Positions 9,501-19,377 of a stretch of DNA of 28,831 nt are shown piece by piece. The position numbers were made by a program, and so were the translations under genes. Below the pieces are notes generated by a model, which was given only the letters and a program-made list of their open reading frames with translations, was not told the DNA's origin and ran no database searches. Each line of letters starts with the position of its first letter. Within the stretch, counting starts at the first letter, position 1. The stretch is from Hymenoscyphus infarciens (taxonomy: Eukaryota > Ascomycota > Leotiomycetes > Helotiales > Helotiaceae). The DNA lies in assembly GCA_001414345.1 (NCBI GenBank), contig LLCB01000500.1:1-28831 (forward strand), read 5' to 3'.

Positions 9501-11004
9501 CCTAGGAACTTAGCTAGATAGCCCCTACTTAGGCTATAGTAGAAAAACTATAGAACAACGATTATCGCTCTAAGGTAGTATCTAGCTATATAAACGATAC
9601 TAATATTAACTCTTAGATTACATTGTTTAGCCTACTTTATCACTCCCTAGTATCTACTTAAGTATCTAATTTATTTACCTAGTTTTTATCTTAAAAGAGG
9701 AGTAAGAGGTAAGCTTTAACTCTTGTTTTAACTTTACCTCTTTTTACTTTAACCTTTTAATTTTACCCCTTTTTAGCTAATATACTTTAACCTAAGCTTC
9801 TCTCTCTTATAGGTGATAAGTATACTTAATATTATACTCTTCTATCTTAAGATATAAGTAAAAGTATAATTAAATAGTAGCTTTAACCTACTTAAAAGAA
9901 GGCCTATCCTAATCTTTATAAGATAGTAATAGACGTACTTTCTATTCTATATTTAAGTACCTTAGTAGAACGCCTCTAGTCTTTAGCTAAATTAGTAGTT
10001 ATAGATTAACATAATCACCTTAAGATATATACTATAGAGATACTTAAATATTTAAAGTCTTAGTATAAGATTATATCCTTTAATCTTATTAGCTAATTCT
10101 AAAGTAAGAAGAAGGTGTTTAATATATAAGACGTGTTTTAGAATAGCTTAGATAAGAGTACTTTTACTTATAGGATAAATAGTAGGTCTAGTTTTAGTTC
10201 GAGTTTTAAGAGGTCTATAAACTAAACTTATTTTTGTTATTTTTTCTAGTAGTATATATTTATTCTTATATTTTAAGTACTTAGATAGTTATTTCCCTTT
10301 ATCTAAAGAATTTTATAATATACTATTAATTTATTATTAAATAAAGAGTTATAAAAAGGCTTAGTTATTAAGGTACTATTACTAGGCTAATTATTTCGAA
10401 AACGTTATATCTAGTAAGTTAGTTGTTCTTAATAACCACGTCTTCTAAAAAGAAGCTCTAAACACTAAAAATTTAATTAAATACTAATTAGTTACTACTA
10501 AACTTCCTATTAAATTTAAAGTATTATAATTAATTATTTACTATAATCTTTATATAAAATATTTAGTAAGGTATGCTAAGACCTAGGTCTTAGTATAGTA
10601 TATATATAATATACACCTTAAATATCTATCGATTTATATACTAAAAAGCGACTTTTAGCTATATACTTAATTAAACTACTAGCTTCTTATAAAATCGCCT
10701 AATACGCTCGGTTTAGGCTATTTAGTATATAATAAACAACTCCTACTAATTATTTTATTAATATCTATTATTATTATTATATAGTTTTAAAGTAATAGAA
10801 GAGTATATAAAAAAGTATAAATAGCCTTATTTTAAGAAAAAGTGGGTTTTAGCGCTTATAAGTTATTAAAAGATATACTATATAATATTATAATATTACG
10901 ATAGTATTATAGCGTATTTAGATATATACTACTAAGATATTATAATAATATATTAATCTAAAATACTATAGTATTTTATTACGATAATACTATCGACTAT
11001 ACTA
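6501..11004 (+). mobile_element. hAT-superfamily DNA transposon, RIP-degraded
   Basis: A 4504-bp element. Terminal inverted repeats are CAGTGTAGTCGATAGTA at the left and, complemented, TAGTATAGTCGATAGTA at the right; the differences are RIP-type. Subterminal inverted motifs AAACCCACTTT (near 6555) and AAAGTGGGTTT (near 10848) lie inside the ends. The flanking 8-bp direct repeat ATTATAAT (6493-6500 and 11005-11012) is perfect. CAG-type ends plus an 8-bp duplication define hAT elements, and the interior contains transposase remnants with an hAT C-terminal dimerisation domain. CpA and TpG are almost absent throughout. It inserted at the start of the solo LTR. Confidence 0.92.
7780..10110 (+). 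pseudogene. hAT transposase, inactivated by RIP
   Basis: No open frame survives, but reading the plus strand while treating TAA/TAG as mutated CAA/CAG/TGG codons shows hAT transposase signatures. At 9432-9600 a frame gives a VVVL.(P)AYK.EYLEKA segment followed by IVEKL.NNDYRSK, matching the W-rich middle part of fungal hAT transposases. At about 9856-10060 a second stretch (in frame AGT AAA AGT...) gives KKAYPNLYK, DVLSI, VERL and KYLKS, which correspond to the hATC dimerisation domain. A basic KKPTKRPRTS-like segment near 7780 may be near the N-terminus. Dozens of stops, nearly all at former CAA/CAG/CGA/TGG codons, show it cannot be expressed. The boundaries are approximate. Confidence 0.8.
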
Positions 11005-11399
11005 ATTATAATAGTCTCGCTATTCTAAATTACTAGTATTCGTAAAATTGCTAATACTTATACACCGAGAGTATAAATTACTAATACTTATATAACTAAA
11101 GGTGCTAAAAGTATTAATATCTAATATTTATATATAGAAGAGATTAAGGTTTAAATATTATATATTTAGCTTTTTAGCTCTTATTATTTAGTATTAGCTA
11201 TATTAGATAGGTCTTAGTTATTATTATTATTAGACCTTTATAGTATCTAACCTCTTATATATAAATACTTCTACTTAGAATAGTAGAAGGCTACTTTAGT
11301 CTTTTCTTCTATATTAGAGCCTAGTATTTATATATATTATTCTACGAAATACACTTCTATATACCTCTTTTATAGTCGTATATCTTTCGTACTATTATA

Positions 11400-11769
11400 A
11401 TAATAGACTAAAGGTCTTCTTTAATTTAATCTTTTTAATTAATTATCTATTTACTTATATAGTTTTAGTTTATAATAGACTAAAACTTCTAGTCTATTCT
11501 ATATTAAAAGTATATAGGTCTCTAATTAATAGAAGACTTTTAGTCTATTTATAACTAATATAAGAGGTTTTTAGCCTTTTTAGTTACGTTTCTATAAATA
11601 CTGCCAAAGGCTGATTATACACGTGACACCTGCGCGCTAACAAAGGTTAAAAGGCAACGTGGTTATACCGACGTTAGACAAGTTATATAGCCCTTAGGAG
11701 AGCTGGTCATAACGTTATAACCTAGCTCTCCTATGGCCCGGGTTCGGTTAAATCGGCATGCCTGTGGTG
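11400..11769. repeat. Family A/B repeat, copy B right part with palindrome
   Basis: Resumes after the solo LTR. From about 11580 it aligns with 3810-4002, including the CACGTGA, GCGCTAACAAAG and ACCGACGTTAGAC segments and the palindrome at 11692-11736 (centre AACGTT). It carries more C to T and G to A changes than copy A. Homology stops after GCATGCCTGTGGTG at 11769, which places the repeat edge about 135 bp upstream of the start codon of the next gene. Without its insertions, copy B is only about 490 bp. Confidence 0.75.
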
Positions 11770-11904
11770 AAGCTAGAGCCTGGATGTTGGCCTGGCTTCC
11801 TAAGGCACATGCTCCCCTTCGGCGCGTTTCCCCTCGACTCCCCCGCGACAATTTTGTTCAACCTCACGCGACAGCACTCCAGCAGAGAAAACAGAAACCT
11901 CAAA

Positions 11905-13063
11905 ATGCGACTTCGCAGCGGAGTTGTGGTAGATGTACTACCGCCGCCACCTCCTCCCCAGCGGGCATGCTGGCAATGCCAAACAGACCAGAAGAAAGTA
12001 AGTTCCGCCAGAGCTCAAGATTTCCCGACCATGCTAACTCGGCTCACAGAGAAAGTCCAAGAAACCGGTATACGAATGCGACCCCAACTGCATAGTTGCA
12101 ACCTACAAACACCGCTCGATACCCGATTACCACAATCTCCTCCGCGCGCTTCCTAGAATCCCCGGCCTCGGAACCGATGAGTTCATCCTCCCCGCTTCTT
12201 TGGGCATATACCTCAAAGTCCAGAAACAATACAGCACCGCCGACTCCTTCCCAACCCGATTCTTCGACACCTCTCTCATATGGACGGAGCCCACGAATCC
12301 CCCTCCGTACTACGCAATGATAGCTTGGGCCCGGAAATACCGTGTCAGTCTGCTCGAGTGGGATACCTGGTACGAACCACGAACCCTAATGATCCTGGGT
12401 GAATTCCTAGGCTGGCAAGAACTTAAAATCCGGGAATCAGTTCGGTGTCAACGACCTCTCACGGAAGAAGTCCTGCTCCTCGCATCAGCATTTCGGATCC
12501 TGGCTTTAACTCATGAGATTGCAGAGGTGTGGGCTAACTTAGGCAATGCGTCGGAGAGGGAATTCGAGGATATGTTCAAGGTCACACCCAAGAATATCAC
12601 CGACGCTAGCGATGATCCTACCCTCTCAATATCGACCTGCGCTGAACCCGGCGATGACGAAGGATTCGACCTCTCCAAGCTCCTACACACCGTGACCTCC
12701 TTCCTCCAAACTATAATTGTCCGACGACGTCCTTCGGATTGGCCAACCATCATAGCCGTCCTCTCAATCCTCAAGCTCGCGGAGAATTCTCTAGGTTGTC
12801 ATTTGGAATATTTCGACCCGTTTGATAATGCTTCGAACTTCGAGGGTGTGTTGAATGACCTCTGTGAACTATTTAATAGTCTCGATGGACGACATCCCTT
12901 GGGTGAACACTGGAACGCCGAGCACTATAGGGGACTTGTTGGGACAGATAGTTGGGCGTATTCTTGGTGTAGGACGTTGAGGGAGTTGGCGGTTGATAAT
13001 GAGGAGGTTTTTGCGAGTGAGAGTTTAGTTGATAGGATTGATAAGTTGATTTCTGATGTTTGA
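11905..13063 (+). CDS. Two-exon fungal protein of unknown function, 368 aa
   Basis: Exons 11905-11997 and 12050-13063. The 52-nt phase-0 intron has GTAAGT, a branch-like GCTAAC and CACAG. The ATG at 11905 has A at -3. An in-frame ATG at 11758 would add 49 residues but lies inside the repeat end, so the shorter start is preferred. The N-terminus has a six-Pro run (residues 10-15), then ACWQC and, after the splice, basic RKSKK followed by ECDPNC. The CxxC and CxxxC pairs could bind metal, but spacing does not match a Zn2Cys6 cluster. The rest is helical and acidic. The C-terminal part (a DWP segment, then RHPLGEHWNAEHYRGLVGTD near residue 325) recalls a region seen in fungus-specific transcription-factor-like proteins; this is a weak resemblance from memory. 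There are no membrane segments or signal peptide. Codon use is normal and there is no RIP damage, so it is probably functional. Confidence 0.75.
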
Positions 13064-13600
13064 TCGGTTGATTGCCGGAGAAGAAGGGGAGGGAGACAGC
13101 TTTGAAGGAAGCGGTATGCTTTGAGTGGCACTAGAACTGCGATATATCCCCCGGAGATTGAGTTTCCGGGGTCGAGGAAAGGAGGCCATGGAAGAGATGA
13201 TGCTGGGCGTGAAACGGTATCAAGAAGGGAGGGAATGCTTTGAATTATTTTGCTTTATTAGCTCGGCGCAGCTACGATATACCCAGGAGTTCAAGGAGTT
13301 TGGGAACGAGGAAAGCAAGATTACAAAGGAAGACTCCAGGAGTAACAGGAATGCTACCTCGCCATTCTTTCATAGAAATGGGAACATAACAACTTACACG
13401 AGTAACTTAATTTTTTACAGCACAATCTTTGTGTTATGTATACACGAGTTTACATTCATGTTTCTTGCTCGTCCTTTGTACTTCACATTTCTCTTCATCG
13501 TACTCTCTATAACTTTAACGAGTATGAAGTTTATATATATACTTAGCGCTTTAAATTTCCCAGCTTCTTAGCGCTACGTGGATGTTTTCCTTCAGCTTAG
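13064..13600. other. 3' flank of the 368-aa gene, no gene seen
   Basis: Balanced composition that becomes AT-rich after about 13380. One 148-codon open frame (13125-13571) begins with GTG, overlaps likely 3' UTR and has no recognisable domain, so it is not called. Confidence 0.5.
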
Positions 13601-14064
13601 ATAAACTCCGCTCTTTTTACTTATAAGTATATATTAAGCAACCTTAGTTATAAATAACCTATATACTAAATAAAAGATATATAATTACTACTAGAACAAG
13701 GTCTATACTTATTCTTAGTATTTTATTTATCTATTATTTAATAATATATTAATAACGATTTACTTAGTCTATTCTATTCTAATCTCTAAAATAGAATAGT
13801 ATAGAAAAGAAACTTTAAAACGCTATATATACTTCTATCTATAGTAACTACTTTCTATAAAGTTCTTATTTATATTTTAGATTTTTACTACGACTTTCTT
13901 CTTATATACGCTTAGAAGTAACTTATAAAGTAATATATATACTATAAAGCTCTATAAAAGACTACTATAAGAGCTTCTAAGGTTTCTAATTTATTAATCT
14001 CTCTATTAAAAGCGCTAGACTCTACGTTAGAATTTCCTCTAATATAGAATCTACTCGTTAGCTT
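13601..14064. other. RIP-mutated DNA, left flank of LTR element 2
   Basis: TpA-rich, CpA-poor sequence with no open frame. It was continuous with 18478-18968 before LTR element 2 inserted (AGCTT duplication). I cannot identify the origin of this ~950-bp block; the RIP pattern implies it was or is repeated. Confidence 0.6.
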
Positions 14065-14452
14065 TGTAATAGCCTATTATCTAGGCTATCCTAGATAGCT
14101 AGGAGTACCTGCCGCATCTAAGGTTTAGCTATAGTATATTTAGCTTTCGGTAGTTATTGTTTTATATTATCTAATTTAGAAAGGTTACGTACGTCTATAT
14201 GTCTATCTAGACTTTCGGACGTACTTCGTAGGGTTCGGGCTTTTATATTAGCCGACGTATATCGTTATTCGGTTTCGTACCCCTTTTTATATTATCTGAA
14301 ACCTCTTATATATAGCAGCCTACTCTTCTAGAGTTAGAAAAGGCTAGTTTAGCCTTTTCTTCTATATTAGAGCCTAGTATTTATATACGTTATTCTACTA
14401 AACGTACTCCTATATACCTCTTCTATAGTTATATATATTTTATACTATTATA
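14065..14452 (+). repeat. 5' LTR of element 2
   Basis: 388 bp, same length as the 3' LTR. It differs from it by many transitions, nearly all CA to TA or TG to TA (for example the end ...TATACTATTATA against ...CGTGCCGTTACA). Confidence 0.9.
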
Positions 14453-14454
14453 TA

Positions 14455-14467
14455 AAAAGGCTAAACT
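14455..14467 (+). promoter_or_regulatory. Candidate self-priming primer-binding site, element 2
   Basis: AAAAGGCTAAACT, two bases after the 5' LTR, is exactly complementary to AGTTTAGCCTTTT at 14346-14358 and 18371-18383. All 13 positions are kept in both elements and both LTRs even though surrounding sequence is RIP-mutated. The segment has few CpA/TpG sites, which may partly explain its conservation. Confidence 0.6.
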
Positions 14468-16049
14468 CTTCTTCACTAGTGATAGCCTTAATAATATCTC
14501 CTTTAAGCTTGTCGCTACTCTTTGTTTAGAAGTCGATTTAGCCTCGATTTAGAATATTATAATAGTATTCTTAAATAGCTAAGTAATTAGAGACTATCTA
14601 GATAGCTAGTAATACTAGGGTTTAGTATCTATATAGATAGCTAGTAAAAATCGTATTATAGACATATTAAGGAAAGCAGGATATACTAAGTGTCTCTAAG
14701 GCTTCTAATAACTCTAGATTTAGTAATATAGTTATTACGAAGGCTTCTAAATCTAACCTTACCCCCCCTCTCTCTAAGTTCTACTACGAGGCGTTGAACG
14801 ACTTTCCAGGGCTATCTCTCTTTTCGAAAGACTCTCTAAACTCTCTCTAACCCGTAACTATACGCTGAAATAATAAGAGCTTAGCTCTAAAGACAACTTT
14901 CTTAAATTTAGACAATATATAGATAATAGATAGACGAGATAGAGGTAAAAGGTATATAAAGGATAAAACGATCGATTAGAGAAATAGAGGATAAAATTAT
15001 AAGCGAACTTCGAAGTTAAAAATCTCACCTCTAAACCCTTACTAATCTAACCCTCTTTCAAACCTTTGTTCAAACCCTCCTTTGCTTTTAAGCTCTAATT
15101 TAGACCTCTTTTATTTAAGAAACACTACTACCCCCCTTTCTAAAAGACACCTCTTTAAACCCCTTCTAAATCACACCTATATACTAAGATCTAGAAGATT
15201 CTAAAGAAATAACAATAGTTAAAGAGACTAGTAGGACTTCTTAAATATAGAACAGATATAGTCGGTTATATAAGCTTTAGAAGTAGAAAATTAAGAAATA
15301 AGGAATTAGCTAGCTAAGCTAGAAAGATAGATAAGTAATCTTATATTTCAAGTTAACAAATCACTACTCTAAACCCTACCCGATCCAACCCTCTTCTACT
15401 TCTAAGCTCGAATTTATACCCCTTTCGGCCACGGGCAGCTGCCTCTAATGCCTTCCTACCACTTCCCTCGAATCGGATACGAATCGGTCGTAATACGCGT
15501 TCTATTAGGACAAAACTCAGAAGCGAGCTCTTAGCTGAGTTATCGCTACCTTTGTCAATCCCGACCGAATATCATCTGAAAGAGATAGAAGTGGAATTAG
15601 GAGAAGAATACGCTAAAGAAACTAAAGCCGACTTTAAAAGATCGCTTTTCGAGTATAGCTATACTTAGAGAAATACTAGAATCAGAAAGCTTCTTTTATA
15701 TATAGAATAAGATTACACCTTAGCTCCGAAACACGTCTACTACGCTTAAGAGACGCTGGAATTATAACTTCGCTAAGATAGATAAACGATCTTTTAGCTA
15801 TAGATAAGAAGAGACACTAAAGCACTAAATATTCAGAAACGACCACGCTTATTAATATTAGCACTTTAGTCTAAAAACACCTCTCTCTTCTTATCCGATT
15901 TAGCTTTAAACTCTCTACGATCTAATAATAACTCTTTTTCCGAAATTAGAAGATAACGATTAAGTCTTTAAGTACTTTAAAAGGAACGAGGCGGCCTATA
16001 AGCCTAAATAATATAGTTTTATACGACTATACACCTATATCTAAAGTTC

Positions 16050-16784
16050 TAGTATAGTCGATAGTATTATTATAATAAAATACTATAGTATTTTAGATTA
16101 ATATATTATTATAATATCCTAGTAGTATATATCTAAATATACTATAATATAATCGTAATATCGTAATATTATATAGTATATCTTTTAATAACTTATAAGC
16201 GCTAAAACCCACTTTTTCTATATACTCTTTTATCACTTATTTATTAGACTAAAATATTTTTTATTTATCGATTTAGTTAATATTTGCTTATAATTAAAGA
16301 GTAAAACTTAGTAGAATTTAATACACTAGTTTATTATATTCTAGCTAGTAATCTAATGTTATTATTATCGAATTAGTACTTAGTATTAAGAGATTTTTTC
16401 ATCTTATATAAGCTATCTTTTTAACCTTATAATATTTAGATTAAATTAAGAGCTATTTATATAATTCTTTTTTTAAAATACTCTATTTAAATAGATCTAT
16501 AATTCTAGCTATTCAGTTATATATTTTTTATATTATACGTTATACTATATAAAGCTAAAATAAAAGGCTAAAAAGAAGTAAGGTAAAATCTAGAGTAAAA
16601 AGCTTAAATATTATAGCTTAGTAATACTACGATATTATTATAATATCGATTAAAATACTAATAATATAAAGAATAATATTATTAGATATCGTGGCATTTA
16701 AATAGTATAAATAGTACGTATTAAAGTGGGTTTCCAACAATATATCGTAGTGGTATAATATTCTAAATACTATCGACTATACTG
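16050..16784 (-). mobile_element. 735-bp internal-deletion derivative of the hAT (MITE-like)
   Basis: The ends read TAGTATAGTCGATAGTA and, at the other side, TACTATCGACTATACTG, matching the hAT termini. In reverse complement the right ~520 bp align with 6501-~7030 and the left ~190 bp with ~10790-11004. It is therefore an internally deleted hAT copy inserted in reverse orientation, without transposase. Near-duplicates ATCTAAAG (16039-16046) and ATCTAAAC (16785-16792) flank it, with three extra bases at the left edge. The corresponding uninterrupted target is in element 1 at about 2051-2075 (CATCTAAGTTCGGATG). It is less RIP-mutated than the full-length copy. Confidence 0.88.
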
Positions 16785-16829
16785 ATCTAAACTTAGATAC
16801 TATCGTACCTGAAACTATACCCCTTTTTG

Positions 16830-17520
16830 TAGTCCCGAACTTCGGACAGCGAAACTCTGACAACTTTGGAAACAACTTCGCCTTTAACCATCCGAAACTC
16901 CTCCTTTTATTATCTTGAACATCGGATAGCATTTTCAAATTCGGCAATAACTCCTTTAACTAGCCGAAACTACCCCTTTTATTGTCTTGAACTTTAGACA
17001 GCGAAACTTTGATAACCTTCGGTAACAACTTCGCTTTTGACCAGCCGAAACCACCCTTTTTATTGTCCCCGGTTACTCGGACAACAATTTCATCTTCGAC
17101 AACTCGGCTACAACTTCGCTTTTGACCAGCCGAAACCCCACCTATTATTATCCTAAACGTTGGATAACAATTTCAACTTTAACAACTTCGGTATTAAGTT
17201 TATTTAACTAGCCGAAACTACTCCTTTTATTATCCTGAAAATCAGACAGCATTTTTAAATTCGGAATCAAGTTTATTTGACTAGCTGAACCACCCCTTTT
17301 ATTGTCTCGAACTTCGGATAGTAAAACTCTTTCAAATTCAGCAACAAACTCTTTTGACTAGCTGAACTACCCCTTTTATTGTCCTCGGATACTCGGATAA
17401 TAAATTTCAACTTTGATAATATTTGGTAATAACTCTTTTGTTTTGACTAGCTAAAACTTGTCCTGAACTTCGGATAATACAACAACTTCGGTAATAACTT
17501 CTCTTTTGACCAGCTGAAAC
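16830..17520. repeat. Internal minisatellite of element 2, about nine units
   Basis: About nine units of ~70-80 bp, each with a CCCCTTTTATTGTC-like segment, a GGACAGCGAAACT-like segment, and an end in TTTTGACCAGCCGAAAC or a mutated form. It is the reverse complement of the three-unit array in element 1. Confidence 0.85.
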
Positions 17521-18077
17521 GCCACCGACTCTGATAAGAGTCTTACAGTCTTTTCTTTCTTACTTTCTTTCACTTCTGGCCGGGCCAGAAGTCCTTTTTT
17601 CACTTTTTGAATTCGAATCGGATGCGAATCGGTACGCCCTCGAAGTGAACTCTTAGCTGAAATATCACTGTCACCTACAACGTTACCTCTCGATGTTCGC
17701 CTCCGACTCTGCTTTGAACTTTTTCTGATTTTACTCCGAACTTTTGAACTTTGAACTTTGAACTTTCTCCGACCTGCTAGCAGGATCGGACTACACTCTT
17801 TTAGCGGACGCGAATACTTGCTTTTAATATTAAAGGATTGGAAACGAAGTCTCTTTACAAGCATCTACGGTCACGATTCAAAACCCATCTCGACATCTCG
17901 TCTCGCTTACAACAAATTTCAACTAAACAAAGCATCTTCGAACCTAGGTCAGCTACGATTCAGACCACCTTCTCGCTTACGACAAAATCAACAAATACGA
18001 CAAATGTTATAACACTTACACTATCCCGATTCAGCTCTGAACGATAAGAGAGAGAAGACTCGGGACGAGTCTTTTTC

Positions 18078-18089
18078 AAGGGAGGGGGA
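18078..18089 (+). other. Polypurine tract of element 2
   Basis: AAGGGAGGGGGA directly before the 3' LTR; priming site for plus-strand synthesis in LTR retroelements. The identical tract is present in element 1 (877-888, minus strand). Confidence 0.85.
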
Positions 18090-18477
18090 TGTGATGGCCT
18101 GTCACCTAGGCCATCCTGGATAGCTAGGAGTACCTGCCGCATCTAAGGTTCGGCTATAGTATATTTAGCTTTCGGTAGTTGTTGTTTTGCATTGTCTAAT
18201 TTAGGAAGGTTACGTACGTCCGTACGTCCGTCCAGACTTTCAGACGTACTTCGTAGGGTTCGGGCTTTTATATTAGCCGACGTATGTCGTTGTTCGGTTT
18301 CGTACCCCTTTTTGTATTATCCGAAACCTCTTGTATATAGCAGCCTACTCTCCTAGAGTCAAAAAAGGCCAGTTTAGCCTTTTCTTCCGTATCAGAGCCT
18401 AGTATTTACATACGTCATTCTGCCAAACGCACTCCCATATGCCTCTTCTGTAGTTGTATATATTTCGTGCCGTTACA
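18090..18477 (+). repeat. 3' LTR of element 2
   Basis: 388 bp from TGTGATGGCC to CGTGCCGTTACA, nearly free of RIP. Compared with the 352-bp LTR of element 1, the sequence from about TTAGCTTTCGG onward is shared and the first ~90 bp are unrelated. Confidence 0.92.
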
Positions 18478-18592
18478 AGCTTATACGTGTTATTATAAGT
18501 AAGTTTTAGTATTTCTACTATTATTTATTAGAATTTTATAATTTAGACTAACTCGCTAGCTCGTTAGCTATACTTAGAGAGCTTAGCTTTTA

Positions 18593-18627
<35 letters not shown>

Positions 18628-18968
18628 CGCTAATAGATAACTATTTATAACTATAAATACTTTAAAATAAATATTACTTTTTTAATAATCTTTATTATAT
18701 TAGATAAGAATTTATAATAGTTATTATATAATATATATTACGTATCGCTACTTAAGTCTAGAGAGTATAAGTAAGTTATAAATAATCTAGAAGTATTAAA
18801 TCGTTAGCTATATTTTATTTACTCTTTCTAAAGCTACTTTATAGTATTTCCTAAGTAAGTTCTCTAACTAAAGTATACTATCTCTAAAGAAGAGGTTTAC
18901 TTAGAGAACTTTCTTTTATTATCTCTTAATTTATTACTTTAGATTCTATAAAAGATTAAAATTACTTA
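18478..18968. other. RIP-mutated DNA between LTR element 2 and the solo LTR
   Basis: Continuation of the 13601-14064 block, TpA-rich with no open frame. It contains an (AT)n microsatellite at about 18595-18625. Confidence 0.6.
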
Positions 18969-19377
18969 TATAATAATACGAAATATATATAACTATTAAA
19001 AAGATATATAGAAGTATATTTAATAGAATAATATATATAAATACCAGGCTCTAATATAGAAGAAAAACCTAAATTATTCTTCTACTATTCTAAGTAGAAG
19101 TATTTATATATAAGACATTAGATACTATAAAAGTCTAATAATAATAATAACTAAGACCTGTCTAATATAGCTAATACTAAATAAAAAGAGCTAAAAGCTA
19201 AATATATAATATCTAAACCCTAATCTCTTCTGTATATAAAGATCAGATATTAATACCTTCGGTACCTTCGGTTATATAAGTATTAGTAATTCGTACTCTT
19301 AGTATATAAGTATCGGCAATTTCACGAGTATCGGCAATTTCACGAGTATCGGCAATTCAGGATAGCGGGCTATCACA
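18969..19377 (-). repeat. Solo LTR (subfamily 3), 409 bp
   Basis: On the minus strand it starts TGTGATAGCCCGC and ends CGTATTATTATA, the RIP-mutated form of the usual end. The flanks ACTTA (18964-18968) and ACCTG (19378-19382) fit a 5-bp target duplication ACCTG with two RIP-type transitions. It is homologous to the solo LTR split by the hAT. The end facing the polyketide synthase (about 19240-19377) is unmutated and has three direct copies of an 18-bp unit containing CACGAGTATCGGCAATT; the other end is heavily RIP-mutated. Confidence 0.8.

Larger units (their letters stand above)
6495..11399 (+). repeat. Solo LTR (subfamily 3), split by the hAT element
   Basis: The first six bases lie at 6495-6500. 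The full LTR sequence runs 11007-11399 (393 bp) because the hAT target duplication repeats its start. The right part ends ...CGTACTATTATA, a RIP-mutated form of the CGTGCCGTTACA end of the other LTRs, and the left start TATAATAGTCTCGC corresponds to TGTGATAGCCCGC of the LTR at 18969-19377. The flanks ATGAT (6490-6494) and ATAAT (11400-11404) agree with a 5-bp target duplication apart from one G to A change. There is no internal sequence, so this is probably the product of LTR-LTR recombination. Confidence 0.75.
14065..18477 (+). mobile_element. Non-autonomous LTR retroelement 2, complete, carrying a nested hAT derivative
   Basis: A 4413-bp element with two 388-bp LTRs (14065-14452 and 18090-18477) and the perfect 5-bp target duplication AGCTT (14060-14064 and 18478-18482). 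The polypurine tract AAGGGAGGGGGA (18078-18089) abuts the 3' LTR. AAAAGGCTAAACT (14455-14467) just inside the 5' LTR complements the LTR interior. Its interior is homologous to element 1 in inverse orientation, with no gag-pol coding. Subtracting the 735-bp hAT derivative, the interior is about 450 bp longer than element 1, matching about six extra minisatellite units. RIP is strongly uneven: 14065-16800 is heavily mutated and 17500-18477 is nearly clean. Confidence 0.9.

Noticed and set aside
11940..12100. Zn2Cys6 DNA-binding cluster in the 368-aa protein
   Set aside because: Only CxxC and a distant CxxxC are present with the best-supported splice; the six-cysteine spacing is not met.
13125..13571. 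148-codon plus-strand open frame after the 368-aa gene
   Set aside because: GTG start, no splice support, composition like 3' flank, hydrophobic end arises from AT-rich sequence.
17451..17864. 137-codon minus-strand open frame in element 2
   Set aside because: Antisense to the element and composed of the same internal repeats as 1039-1638.
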